Shown here: positions 42,850 to 51,388 of the stretch, one piece after another
Layout: every line of letters starts with the position of its first letter
Numbering within the stretch: position 1 is the stretch's first letter
From: Myxococcales bacterium
GTDB taxonomy: Bacteria > Myxococcota_A > Bradymonadia > Bradymonadales > GCA-2716585
Direction of reading: 5' to 3'
NCBI GenBank assembly: GCA_002716585.1
Contig: PBBL01000069.1
Location: forward strand, 1 to 64,000
Length of the DNA: 64,000 bases
Program-made: the position numbers and the translations under genes
The notes under the pieces: generated by a model
What the model was told of the DNA's origin: nothing
Seen by the model: the letters and a program-made list of their open reading frames with translations, nothing else
Database searches by the model: none

Positions 42850-43811
42850 TGCTCTACTTCGCCCTCGACCACCTCGTCCATGTGACGATCCTCATCATCC
42901 TGGCGCTGAGCCTGAACCTGATCAACGGCTTTACCGGGATGTTCAGCCTCGGCCACCACGGGTTCTTCGCCGCGGGCGCCTACGCCGCGGGCGCCTTCAT
43001 CCTGTTCACGATGCCGACCGATCCGGGGCTGGCGGTGACCGTCGCCTGGTTCGTGATGAGCCTCGGCGCCGGGATCGCCGCCGCCGCGCTGTTCGGGCTG
43101 ATCGTCGGGGTGCCCTGCCTGAGGCTCAAGGGCGACTACCTGGCGATCGCCACCCTGGGCTTCGGGGAGATCGTCCGCATCATCGCCCAGAACACGGAGT
43201 CGGTCGGCGGGGCGCGCGGCCTGGAGGTGCCCTACCTGCTCATCCCGCGCAGCCGCGACACCGAGATCGCCTACGTCGGCCTCTACCTGACGATCCTGGT
43301 GGTCATGGCGGTGATCACCTACGTCGTGATCCGCAACATCCTGCGCTCGACCCACGGCCGCGCGCTGATCGCCATCCGCGAGGACGAGACCGCGGCCGAG
43401 CTGCTCGGGGTCAACCTGACGCGCTACAAGGTCGCCGCCTTCGTCATCGGCGCTGGGTTCGCGGGGCTGGCTGGGGCGCTCTACACGAACTACATGACCC
43501 AGATCGAGCCCAAGGAGTTCAACCTCATCAAGGGGATCTACATCCTGCTGTACGTGGTCCTCGGCGGGATGGGCTCGATGTCGGGGACGGTCCTGGCGAC
43601 CATCTTGCTCTACGCGCTCGATAAGGTCATCCTCAACCTGATGCCACCCGAGATCCAGGCGTGGCGCGAGGTCTTCTTCGCGCTGCTGCTGGTGGTCGTC
43701 ATGGTGAGCCGCCCGCAGGGGCTCCTGGGTCACAAAGAGATCTATCAAACCGCGCTGTGGAAACGGATTTTTGGCAAACGGGGCGACACACAGACCCCAG
43801 CCGCGCCGTAA
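42849..43811 (+). CDS. livM: Branched-chain amino-acid ABC permease LivM
   Basis: 320 residues with multiple membrane helices and the LivM signatures: ALSLNLINGFTGMFSLGHHGFFAAGAY near the N-terminus, LRLKGDYLAIATLGFGEIVRII, and the ATPase-contact loop RGRALIAIREDETAAELLG-like at about 170-190. It partners LivH in the translocation pore. Its ATG overlaps the livH stop by one base, a sign of translational coupling, and livG follows 10 bp after the stop. Confidence 0.92.
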   Translation: MLYFALDHLVHVTILIILALSLNLINGFTGMFSLGHHGFFAAGAYAAGAFILFTMPTDPGLAVTVAWFVMSLGAGIAAAALFGLIVGVPCLRLKGDYLAIATLGFGEIVRIIAQNTESVGGARGLEVPYLLIPRSRDTEIAYVGLYLTILVVMAVITYVVIRNILRSTHGRALIAIREDETAAELLGVNLTRYKVAAFVIGAGFAGLAGALYTNYMTQIEPKEFNLIKGIYILLYVVLGGMGSMSGTVLATILLYALDKVILNLMPPEIQAWREVFFALLLVVVMVSRPQGLLGHKEIYQTALWKRIFGKRGDTQTPAAP

Positions 43812-43821
43812 GGAGACAACC

Positions 43822-46362
43822 ATGACTCAGACACCGCTTCTTGAGGTTAAAGGGGTCGTCAAGCGCTTCGGCGGGCTGACGGCGGTCTCCAACTTCAACG
43901 TCACGATCCTGCCCCAGGAGCTTGTCGGGCTCATCGGGCCCAACGGCGCGGGCAAGACCACGGTCTTCAACCTCATCACCGGGGTCTACGTCCCGACCGA
44001 GGGCACGATCCACGTCAACGGCACCCCGACCGCCGGGCTCTCCCCCGATCGCATCACCGCGCTCGGGATCGCCAGGACGTTCCAGAACATCCGCCTCTTT
44101 GAGGAGATGACGGTCCTTGAGAACGTCAAGACCGCCTACAACGTCCGCTCGCAGTACTCCTGGTTCGACTCCATCTTCCGAACCCGCAAGTTCCGCGAGG
44201 CGGAGGCCCGGGTGCAACACAAGAGCATGAGCCTGCTCCGCACCATGGGGCTGGACCACGTGGCCGAGGAGCGCTCCGCGTCGCTGGCCTACGGGCAGCA
44301 GCGCCGCCTGGAGATCGCCCGGGCGCTGGCCACCAAGCCCAACCTGCTCATCCTCGACGAGCCCGCCGCCGGGATGAACCCTCAGGAGACCGAGGAGCTG
44401 ATGGCGATGATCCGCGACATCCGCTCCCGCTTCAACCTCACGCTCCTGATCATCGAACACGACATGAAGTTCATCATGCGCCTCTGCGAGCGCATCATCG
44501 TGCTCGATCGGGGCAAGATCATCGCCAAGGGGACGCCTCAGGAGGTCAAGAGCAACCCGGCGGTGATCGCCGCCTACCTCGGCGACTCCGCCGTGGACAT
44601 CGACCTCGGCGCCAAGCAGGGGGAGGCGCCCGCCGCCCCCTCCGACGCGCGCTCGACCATCCCCGCGATCCCGGCCGCCAAGGCCTCCGCGACCGCGACC
44701 GCCCCTGCCCCCGAGCCCGAGCCCGAGCGTCACTCCGTCCCGGCCCCGCCCGCCCCCGGGCGCCCCCCGCGCGGCGACGCCGACCTCAAGGAGACCTCGC
44801 CGAACATCCCCAGCGCCATCGCCGCCACCGTCGCGGCGGACGCCGCCGCGCGGCAGGCGCTCAACCAGGCCGCCGACGCGCTCCCCACGCCGAGCGGCCC
44901 GCCCACGCGCCCACACACCCCGACCGCCCGCGGCCTCGGCGCCAGCGCCCCCCCCGCCGCGCCCGACGCCAACCTGGCGGAGGCGCAGAACGCCTCCGCC
45001 GCGCCGCTCTCCCCAGAGGACGCCTTCAAGGACACCGTGCCGGTCCCAAGCGACCTCGCCAAGGCCGCCGTGGCCGAGGCTCAGGCGCAGCGCGAGGCCG
45101 ACGCGTTCACCGACGGGGGCGACACCCTCCGCGACGCGGTCCCCCAGGAGGACTTCAGCACCACCGTCCCAGTGCCCACCGACGTCGCCGATCGCGCCGC
45201 GGCCATGGCCCACGAGGAGCAGCTCGCCTCCGAGGCCAGCGCGCCCCAGGCGGCGACCATGCTCTTGAGCGCCCTCCCCGAGGAGCACGCGCTCCCCACA
45301 CGGGGGATCGAGGTCAACGCCCCGGCCTCCGCGGTCACCGAAGTCACCGAGCCCGACCCGACGCCGAGCCAGGCCGCTCCGGCGCCGTCGCTCGACCCCG
45401 AGCCCTCCTCGCTCGATGACCCCCTGCAGACCCCGAGCACGTCCGCGCGGCCCGCAGTTCAGGAGGCGCTCGAAGCGAAGCAGACCCCAGACGTCGTCCC
45501 CGAGCGCGGCTGGACCATGGCGCTGCCCGCCATCGGCAGCGAGGACGCGCTCACCGCGCCTCAACCCGCCGCAGCGCAAGCCTCGCCGGAGGCCACCCCC
45601 CAGGGGGGCGACGTACCCTCGTCGGGGTGGAGCAGCATCGGCCTCCCCTCCATCGAGAGCGGCGTCGGCCTCAAGGCCCTCGGTAAGCCCTCGCAGGGTG
45701 CCAGCGCCTCGGAGGTCGCCGCGCCCGCCGAGGACGACGTGCCCTCGTCGGGGTGGAGCAGCATCGGCCTCCCCTCCATCGAGAGCGGCGTCGGCCTCAA
45801 GGCCCTTGACAAGACGCCAGCCGCAGGCGCCCCGGCGGCCCCCGAGGCGCCCTCCCCCACGCCGGAGGCGCCTACGACCCAGACGCCCGACCTCCAGGTG
45901 GAGGACAACCCGCGCAAGGTGACCGCCCCTCAGCCCAACATCCCGCGCACCAGCGCGCGCACCCAGCTCATGGCCGCCATCACCTACCGCGAGGTGCCCC
46001 CCACCGACGAGGAGCCGCCGAGCGAGACGCCCACCCCGGACGCGTCCGCCCGCCCCGCGGTGCAGGAGGCGCTCGAGGCGCAGAACACCCCGGACGTCAT
46101 CTCCGAGTCGGGGGGGAGCAGCATCGCCCTGCCCTCCATCCCCGAGGAGCCCGACTCGCCGCAGGCGAACGCGCCTGAAGCGGCGCCGGGGGGCGACGTG
46201 CCGTCGTCGGGGTGGAGCAGCATCGGCATCCCCTCCATCGAGAGCGGCGTCGGCCTCAACGCCATGAAGGAGCCCCAGCAACCCGCCGAGGACGAGCTGC
46301 CTGAGTCGGGGTGGAGCAGCATCGCGCTGCCCTCGCTCGAAGACCCCGACGACAACCGCTGA
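43822..46362 (+). CDS. livG: Branched-chain amino-acid ABC ATPase LivG with a 590-residue repeat-bearing tail
   Basis: The ATG at 43822 follows AAGGAG. Residues 1-255 are a normal LivG ATPase: Walker A GPNGAGKTT, the ABC signature region SLAYGQQRRLEIARAL, Walker B LLILDEPAAGMN, H-loop IIEHDMKF. Family members end there. This one continues to residue 846 with Pro/Ala/Glu/Asp-rich, probably disordered sequence containing at least four copies of a motif SGWSSIGLPSIE and paired TVPVPSDLA/TVPVPTDVA motifs. The tail is in frame, with GC-rich codon use like its neighbours, and ends 18 bp before livF. It should lie in the cytoplasm and may bind a partner or tether the transporter. Core function is certain, tail role unknown. 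Confidence 0.93.
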   Translation: MTQTPLLEVKGVVKRFGGLTAVSNFNVTILPQELVGLIGPNGAGKTTVFNLITGVYVPTEGTIHVNGTPTAGLSPDRITALGIARTFQNIRLFEEMTVLENVKTAYNVRSQYSWFDSIFRTRKFREAEARVQHKSMSLLRTMGLDHVAEERSASLAYGQQRRLEIARALATKPNLLILDEPAAGMNPQETEELMAMIRDIRSRFNLTLLIIEHDMKFIMRLCERIIVLDRGKIIAKGTPQEVKSNPAVIAAYLGDSAVDIDLGAKQGEAPAAPSDARSTIPAIPAAKASATATAPAPEPEPERHSVPAPPAPGRPPRGDADLKETSPNIPSAIAATVAADAAARQALNQAADALPTPSGPPTRPHTPTARGLGASAPPAAPDANLAEAQNASAAPLSPEDAFKDTVPVPSDLAKAAVAEAQAQREADAFTDGGDTLRDAVPQEDFSTTVPVPTDVADRAAAMAHEEQLASEASAPQAATMLLSALPEEHALPTRGIEVNAPASAVTEVTEPDPTPSQAAPAPSLDPEPSSLDDPLQTPSTSARPAVQEALEAKQTPDVVPERGWTMALPAIGSEDALTAPQPAAAQASPEATPQGGDVPSSGWSSIGLPSIESGVGLKALGKPSQGASASEVAAPAEDDVPSSGWSSIGLPSIESGVGLKALDKTPAAGAPAAPEAPSPTPEAPTTQTPDLQVEDNPRKVTAPQPNIPRTSARTQLMAAITYREVPPTDEEPPSETPTPDASARPAVQEALEAQNTPDVISESGGSSIALPSIPEEPDSPQANAPEAAPGGDVPSSGWSSIGIPSIESGVGLNAMKEPQQPAEDELPESGWSSIALPSLEDPDDNR
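45607..46344 (+). repeat. Near-identical repeats in the livG tail
   Basis: Copies at 45607-45682, 45733-45808 and 46192-46263 encode almost the same 25 residues around SGWSSIGLPSIESGVGL; a decayed copy ends at 46344. The first two copies start 126 bp apart (42 codons). Near identity at DNA level implies recent duplication or gene conversion. Confidence 0.9.
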
Positions 46363-46380
46363 CCGCGCTGCGAGAGATCG

Positions 46381-47088
46381 ATGCTCAAGGTCGAAGATAT
46401 CCACGTCTATTACGGCAACATCCACGCCATCAAGGGCATCAGCCTGACGGTGGAGCGCGGCGAGGTGGTCACGCTCATCGGGGCCAACGGCGCGGGCAAG
46501 TCCACGACGCTGCGCGCCATCGCGGGCCTGAACCTCCCGAGCGAGGGCGCGGTCACCTACGACGGCGAACCCCTCGGCGCGCTCTCCCCGCCAAACCGGG
46601 TGGGCAAGGGGCTGATCCTCTGCCCGGAGGGGCGCCAGATCTTCGCCAACCTGACCGTCGCCGAGAACCTCAACATCGGCGCCTACCTCAGGAAGGACAA
46701 GAAGAAGATCGCCGCCGACCTGGAGCGGGTCTACACCTACTTCCCGCGCCTCAAGGAGCGGATCTCGCAGCTCGGCGGCACCCTCTCGGGCGGTGAGCAG
46801 CAGATGCTGGCGATCGGCCGCTCGCTCATGAGCCAGCCCCGGCTGCTGCTGCTCGATGAGCCCTCGCTCGGGCTGGCGCCGCTGATCGTCGAGGACATCT
46901 TCACCATCCTCGGGCGGCTCAACCGCGAGGAGCAGCTCACCATCCTGCTCGTCGAGCAGAACGCCCACCTCGCGCTCAACTTCGCCAACCGGGCCTACGT
47001 CATCGAGACAGGGCAGATCACCCTCTCAGGCGACGCCCGTGAGATGCTCTCCAACCCCGAAGTGCAGGAGGCCTACCTGGGCATCTGA
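46381..47088 (+). CDS. livF: Branched-chain amino-acid ABC ATPase LivF
   Basis: 235 residues, the standard LivF length. Motifs: Walker A GANGAGKSTT, the Liv-type ILCPEGRQIFANLTVAENL segment, signature LSGGEQQMLAIGRSLM, Walker B LLLLDEPSLGLAP, and the H-loop substitute LLVEQN. It forms the ATPase dimer with LivG on the cytoplasmic face. It is last in the five-gene operon. Two overlapping short palindromes (CCAGGT-GA-ACCTGG and TGAACC-TG-GGTTCA, 47104-47122) follow 15 bp after the stop and may be a weak terminator or a regulator site for the next gene. Confidence 0.93.
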   Translation: MLKVEDIHVYYGNIHAIKGISLTVERGEVVTLIGANGAGKSTTLRAIAGLNLPSEGAVTYDGEPLGALSPPNRVGKGLILCPEGRQIFANLTVAENLNIGAYLRKDKKKIAADLERVYTYFPRLKERISQLGGTLSGGEQQMLAIGRSLMSQPRLLLLDEPSLGLAPLIVEDIFTILGRLNREEQLTILLVEQNAHLALNFANRAYVIETGQITLSGDAREMLSNPEVQEAYLGI

Positions 47089-47176
47089 GCCACAACCTGC
47101 TATCCAGGTGAACCTGGGTTCACTCGGCGCCTTCATCGGCGAGGACGGGGATTCATCGACAGAAAGAGGCCATATC

Positions 47177-47764
47177 ATGGACAAGGGCACACGCGTTGAG
47201 ATCATCAAGGGCTACAAAGGCGTAGGCGTCATCGGCACGGTCTTCTGGTCCGGCCCCGACAAGTACAACGATGGCGAGACGCGCCTCGGCGTCAAGGGCA
47301 ACGACGGCGAGACCTACTGGGTCAGCGCCAACGACGTCCAGGCGACCGACGAGGAGGCCGCCGAGGTCGCGCCGCCTCGCCAGAACGTGGACGCGGGCGA
47401 CGGGCCGCCGCTGGCCAAAGGCAGCCGCGTCGAGTGGGGCGACGGCATGGCCGGGTCGGTCTTCTGGTACGGCGCCAGCAAGTTCGGCGACGGGATGCGC
47501 GTCGGGGTCGAGGCGGACGACGGCTCCAAGCACTGGCTCGACGCCTTCGAGGTGACCGCCGTCGCGGCGGCCGCCGCGCCCTCCTCGCCCGCCGACGTCG
47601 TGCCCCCGCCGTCCGACAACGACCCGGTCAGCAGCAGCAGCGCCCCGCCCTGGGCCTACGACGACAGCGACCCCGGGCCGATGGATGGAGGCTACATCCC
47701 CATGAGCGACGAGCCCGTCTACATCGACGACAGCGACATGCCCCCGCCAGACGACCTCTTCTAG
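47177..47764 (+). CDS. Protein with two small beta-domain repeats, function unknown
   Basis: The ATG at 47177 has AAAGAGG upstream. The 195-residue product has no signal peptide. It carries two homologous 50-residue units (KGTRVEIIKGYKGVGVIGTVFWSG and KGSRVEWGDGMAGSVFWYG, each ending in a Trp-x-x-A/D segment), likely SH3- or CAP-Gly-like beta barrels. The last 70 residues are Ser/Pro/Asp-rich and acidic. The Gly/Trp pattern recalls ligand- or peptide-binding barrels, but I cannot name the family. It follows the liv operon by 88 bp. Confidence 0.65.
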   Translation: MDKGTRVEIIKGYKGVGVIGTVFWSGPDKYNDGETRLGVKGNDGETYWVSANDVQATDEEAAEVAPPRQNVDAGDGPPLAKGSRVEWGDGMAGSVFWYGASKFGDGMRVGVEADDGSKHWLDAFEVTAVAAAAAPSSPADVVPPPSDNDPVSSSSAPPWAYDDSDPGPMDGGYIPMSDEPVYIDDSDMPPPDDLF

Positions 47765-47770
47765 GCCGTG

Positions 47771-49612
47771 TCACCGGGCCTCGGCCCGCTCCACCTCGAA
47801 CGCCTCGCGCTGCTTGTCGATCCAGTCTGGCCGAAACCGCAGCCGGTAATGGATCGCGCGCCGCGGCGCCGACTTCATCACGTCGTGCCACACCTGAAGC
47901 CTCGCCATACCGGCGTTGGCCATGAGCAGGATCGGGGTGTTGCTCATCGGGTCGGTCGTGTGCACGTAGAACGAGTGGTAGTGGTTCCGCCCGTCGTCGC
48001 GCAGCCCGTAGATGACGAGGACGTCGCCCTCGAAGACCTCGCCGCGCATGCCGGAAACCATCGCGTAGAACCCCTCCTTGTCGCGGTAGGGCGCGCGGCG
48101 CCCCTCGTCGAAGTGGAGCAGGTCGGCCTTGTCCGGGTGCTCGCGCGCGAACTCCAGCAGCGCCTTCACCCGCCGCCGGTGGGTCACCAGATCCGTGAAG
48201 TCCAGGAAGCCCTCCGTGCGCCCCGGCTCGTCACCCTTCGGGCGCCACCAGCGCCCGGACCAGCGCTCGGGGCTGTCCATGATGAAGTCCACGCAGACCT
48301 GGGGCACGTAGGGGCGGCCCTGCCGGTCGTAGACCGGGTAGTAGTCCCCGTTGACGACGTAGCCGCGGCGCTTGCTCGAATAGGCGCGCTTCCACACCTC
48401 CCGCAGCAGCCCGTCCTGCTGCCCTTCCTCGGTCCGCGGCTCATCGAAGCGCAGCCGCTCGTCCACCATCTGCTCGCCCGACTGGAGGATCCCCTCCATG
48501 ATCGCCGCGTCGCGCCGATCGACCCGGACCTGGTCCAGCACCGCCTGGCGCCGCTCGGGGGGCACCACGAGCGCCAACACCGTCCGCTCCTCCTTCACAA
48601 AAGCCGTCGCCTTGAAGGTGTCCCCGCCGCGCAGCGACGCCTGCCCCGTGAGCCGATCCGCGGAGAGCCCCTGCACCGCGAAGCTCCGCAGCGCCAACGG
48701 CCTCCTGAGGCGATCGATGTCCCAGGCGTACTCGCCGCTCAGCTCCCTGGGGTCGGTCGCGACCCGATCAAACACCAGGAGGCTGGCCCGCACCCCCTTG
48801 CGCGGCCCTTCGGTGTAGACGTAATCGTCGTCGCGGCGCTCCAGCCGGTGCGTCACCGCCCCACGCCGCAAGAAGATCTCGGTGTCCTCCTCCGAGAACA
48901 GGTGATCGAGGCGGAGCCGTCGGAACATCATCTGCGCCGTGAAGGGCTCCTCGACGAACAGGTAGCCGCTGCGCAGCAACACCCTCCGCAGGTGCGCCGG
49001 GTCGCGCTTGGTGTAGCGCCCCACGAGCGAGCGGATCTTCGTCCACTGCGAGCGGCCCTCCTCGGACCAGATCGCGTGGGCCTCGCGCGCCGCGCGCGGG
49101 TTCTCTCGGAAGTAGCGCAGCTGGGTCTCATTCAGCGGTGGGGTCTTGCCAAACAGGAGCGGCGTCAGGCGCGCCACGCGCACCGTCTCGTCCATGGCGT
49201 GGCGGTAGATCGCCATCCCCCCCCGCACCGCGATCGGATCGTCGTAGGGTGAGATCTCGGCCTCGGGGTTGGGCGCGTCCACCAGCCACGGCGCGCGCCC
49301 CTCCTCCAGCTCACCCAGCGCCGTCGTGTCGTCGCAGAGGTAGACGTCCAGAGGCGGCTCGGTCGGCTCAGGCGCCAGCTCGGGCCAGGCGTCGGCGGGC
49401 TCGAACAGGTGACAGGACGGCCTGGGCGGCTCGGGCGTCGGGGTGGGCGCCGGGTCGGGCTCGGGTGAGGTCGTCGGCGTCTTGAGCTGCGCCTGCTCGG
49501 GCGCCTCGGGGCGCTGATCGGCGGTGCACCCTGACGACGCCACGCTCCAGAGCAGCGCCCCGAGCAGCAGCCACGCCACCTCGTGACGCGTGGGTGTCGT
49601 GTTCCTGATCAT
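47771..49612 (-). CDS. Lipoprotein, possible NlpC/P60- or DUF1287-like cysteine hydrolase
   Basis: The ATG at 49612 (GGAG upstream) leads to a lipoprotein signal with lipobox SSGC, then a Pro/Thr/Glu-rich spacer (EPDPAPTPTPEPPRPS). The bulk of the 613 residues is unfamiliar. Near the C-terminus VPQVCVDFIMDSPERW and, some 110 residues later, NHYHSFYVHTTD place a Cys and a His at a spacing seen in papain-like cell-wall hydrolases such as DUF1287 proteins. The likeness is local only, so enzyme activity is a guess. Convergent with the small beta-domain gene (6 bp between stops). Confidence 0.5.
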   Translation of the reverse strand: MIRNTTPTRHEVAWLLLGALLWSVASSGCTADQRPEAPEQAQLKTPTTSPEPDPAPTPTPEPPRPSCHLFEPADAWPELAPEPTEPPLDVYLCDDTTALGELEEGRAPWLVDAPNPEAEISPYDDPIAVRGGMAIYRHAMDETVRVARLTPLLFGKTPPLNETQLRYFRENPRAAREAHAIWSEEGRSQWTKIRSLVGRYTKRDPAHLRRVLLRSGYLFVEEPFTAQMMFRRLRLDHLFSEEDTEIFLRRGAVTHRLERRDDDYVYTEGPRKGVRASLLVFDRVATDPRELSGEYAWDIDRLRRPLALRSFAVQGLSADRLTGQASLRGGDTFKATAFVKEERTVLALVVPPERRQAVLDQVRVDRRDAAIMEGILQSGEQMVDERLRFDEPRTEEGQQDGLLREVWKRAYSSKRRGYVVNGDYYPVYDRQGRPYVPQVCVDFIMDSPERWSGRWWRPKGDEPGRTEGFLDFTDLVTHRRRVKALLEFAREHPDKADLLHFDEGRRAPYRDKEGFYAMVSGMRGEVFEGDVLVIYGLRDDGRNHYHSFYVHTTDPMSNTPILLMANAGMARLQVWHDVMKSAPRRAIHYRLRFRPDWIDKQREAFEVERAEAR

Positions 49613-49730
49613 GTCTCGCATCTCCACCACCTGCTCCCTGAAGCCGCCTCGCCACCCCACTCGACTGAGGAGTGAGAGCTTGTCTTACGGCTCGCGGCGC
49701 CAGGTCGCAAGTCCAGCGCGGTTGTTGGGG

Positions 49731-49763
49731 GTGTCAACGCACGTTCACACCCTGGATTGTGAA
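49731..49763. promoter_or_regulatory. Overlapping inverted repeats, possible enhancer site
   Basis: GTGTCAACGCACGTTCACAC (49731-49750) is an inverted repeat with GTGT/ACAC and AACG/CGTT arms. It overlaps a second one, TTCACA (49744-49749) with TGTGAA (49758-49763). The centre lies about 120 bp before the predicted start of the sigma-54-type transcript, where enhancer-binding proteins normally bind. Confidence 0.55.
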
Positions 49764-49837
49764 TGCTCGGCCACGCCTGGTTGGGGAGGAGGCTCGCCGA
49801 GGTCGCTCAGGTGGCGCAGGGAGGTCCTGCCCAAACC

Positions 49838-49853
49838 TGGCACGCGATCTGCT
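49838..49853 (+). promoter_or_regulatory. Sigma-54-type (-24/-12) promoter
   Basis: TGGCACGCGATCTGCT matches the -24/-12 consensus TGGCAC-N5-TTGCT with a single change. The invariant GG and GC are exactly ten bases apart. It is followed about 12 bases on by a G-rich start region (near 49864). Confidence 0.65.
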
Positions 49854-49863
49854 TTATGTAGGG

Positions 49864-50050
49864 GACGTGAAGGGGCCCCAATGGTGGGGCCAGAGCCTGG
49901 ACACCCAGGCCCCGTACAGGCTCAGCTTCACCGCAGCGCCAGCTGCGGGTCCGATCTCCTGTCGGGAGGTGGGTCTCGCAGCAGGCGTTGCACCAGACGA
50001 CCTTGAAAAGGGATGGCGCGAGGCTCACCACCTCCCCATCCCTTTTCCTT
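49864..50050 (+). ncRNA. Candidate sigma-54-dependent structured RNA or attenuator leader
   Basis: About 187 bases between the -24/-12 promoter and a terminator, with no credible reading frame. It is dense in complementarity: GTGAAG (49867) with CTTCAC (49926); GAGCCTG (49893) with CAGGCTC (49917), which competes with CCTGG-ACAC-CCAGG (49896-49909); GCAGC (49933) with GCTGC (49942), which competes with GCTGCG (49942) pairing CGCAGC (49977). The competing helices recall riboswitch or attenuator switching. It could be a free small RNA or a leader of the PBP gene 178 bp downstream of its end. Confidence 0.5.
50006..50046 (+). terminator. Perfect 11-bp intrinsic terminator
   Basis: AAAAGGGATGG (50006-50016) pairs exactly with CCATCCCTTTT (50036-50046) across a 19-base loop, followed by CCTTTTCTT. 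This is the clearest intrinsic terminator in the window and is not adjacent to any protein gene's 3' end on this strand. Confidence 0.8.
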
Positions 50051-50227
50051 TTCTTGTCAGTGGCTTGAGCGAGACAAGCGCCCACCCTCGATCGCCGTCG
50101 AGAAATTGTCCCCGTGGCCTCCCCGTGGTATCCCAACAAGGCCCGGGTCCAGGTCACCCGAGCGCCGTCGTGCACCAGAGCAACGCAGCAACAGGGCGCG
50201 GCATTCACGCGTCAACCCACGGAGCAG

Positions 50228-51379
50228 ATGCGAGGCTACCGAACCTCAAGACCCCAGGTCGCGCTCACCAACCGACGCCGCGGTGGTTGGGCGCTGGCCT
50301 GCGTCCGGGCGCTCATCGTGATCGCGCTCTGGGCGACGATCCCGGTCGGGATCGCGGCGACCGTGTTCCTCTCCAGCTACCTGGAGCGCGTCCCGCCGAC
50401 GCCCGATCTGGAGCTGATGCGCTCCCCCCACGCCTCCGAGATCGTCACGACGGACGGGACCCGGGTCGGAGGGCTGATCCGGGGCCGCCGCCCCCACGTC
50501 CCGCACGAGGCGATCCCGGCGCGGGTCAAGTTCGCGTTCCTCGCGGCCGAGGACGACGCCTTCTTTGAGCACGAGGGGTTCGACCCGATCGCCATCGCCC
50601 GGGCCTTCCTGCGCAACCGCGCGGCGGGCCGCGTGGTGGAGGGCGGCTCGACGTTGACGCAGCAGCTGGCCAAGTCGGTCGTGTCCAACGAGGAGAGCTA
50701 CGATCGCAAGATCGTCGAGCTGTTCCTGGCGCGGCGCATCGAGGCGCGCTACTCCAAATCCGAGATCCTGGAGGTCTACCTCAACCAGATCTACCTCGGG
50801 GCGGGCGCTCAGGGGGTCGCCGCGGCGGCCGAGATCTACTTCGACAAGACGCTCCCCGAGCTGACCTGGGCCGAGAGCGCGCTGCTGGCGGGCATCACCA
50901 ACTCACCGACCGCGCTCAACCCGTTCCGCAACCCCGACCGGGCGTTGAAGCGGCGGCGGCTCATCCTCCGACGGATGGTGACCCTCGGCGTCATGAGCCA
51001 GGACGAGGCCGACGCCCACACCCGAGAGCCCCTCACGCTCCGCGATGATTGGGACGGGGACGAGGACACCGCGCCCTACGCCTCGGTCGAGGCGCGGGAG
51101 CTGCTCAAGCAGATGTACGGCGACGACGCCATGGAGACGGGGGGCTACCAGGCGACGCTGTCGCTGAGCCCCACGCTCCAGGATCACGCCCGAGCCTCGG
51201 TCGCCCGCGGCTTGCGCGCCGTGGACCGCCGCCAGGGCTACCGCGGCCCGCTCGCCCACGTCGCCGAGGGGTACTGGGAGCCGTTTGAGCGCCGCGCCGC
51301 GAAGGTCTACGGGACGAAGGAGGGGAGCTGGTCGCCGGTCCCGATGCGGCCCTACGTCGGGCTGGTGCGCGACGTATAG
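50228..51379 (+). CDS. Class A penicillin-binding protein, N-terminal (glycosyltransferase) part up to an in-frame amber codon
   Basis: The ATG at 50228 gives a short cytoplasmic end with an Arg cluster, one membrane anchor (LIVIALWATIPVGIAATVFLSSY) and a GT51 transglycosylase domain: AFLAAEDDAFFEHEGFD with the catalytic Glu, GGSTLTQQLAKSV, RKIVELFLARRIEARYSKSEILEVYLNQIYLG. It polymerises lipid II into glycan strands. The frame meets TAG at 51377-51379 inside what should be the OB-like linker domain (YVGLVRDV then stop). The continuation after the stop is in the same frame and carries the transpeptidase. Either the gene is newly broken, the amber is read through, or two polypeptides are made. 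Confidence 0.88.
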   Translation: MRGYRTSRPQVALTNRRRGGWALACVRALIVIALWATIPVGIAATVFLSSYLERVPPTPDLELMRSPHASEIVTTDGTRVGGLIRGRRPHVPHEAIPARVKFAFLAAEDDAFFEHEGFDPIAIARAFLRNRAAGRVVEGGSTLTQQLAKSVVSNEESYDRKIVELFLARRIEARYSKSEILEVYLNQIYLGAGAQGVAAAAEIYFDKTLPELTWAESALLAGITNSPTALNPFRNPDRALKRRRLILRRMVTLGVMSQDEADAHTREPLTLRDDWDGDEDTAPYASVEARELLKQMYGDDAMETGGYQATLSLSPTLQDHARASVARGLRAVDRRQGYRGPLAHVAEGYWEPFERRAAKVYGTKEGSWSPVPMRPYVGLVRDV

Positions 51380-51388
51380 CCCGGGGCG

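Noticed and set aside
49672..50227. Protein-coding frames across the region before the PBP gene
   Set aside because: The translations are arbitrary, cross the terminator hairpin and have no ribosome sites. The -24/-12 promoter and helices explain the region better.
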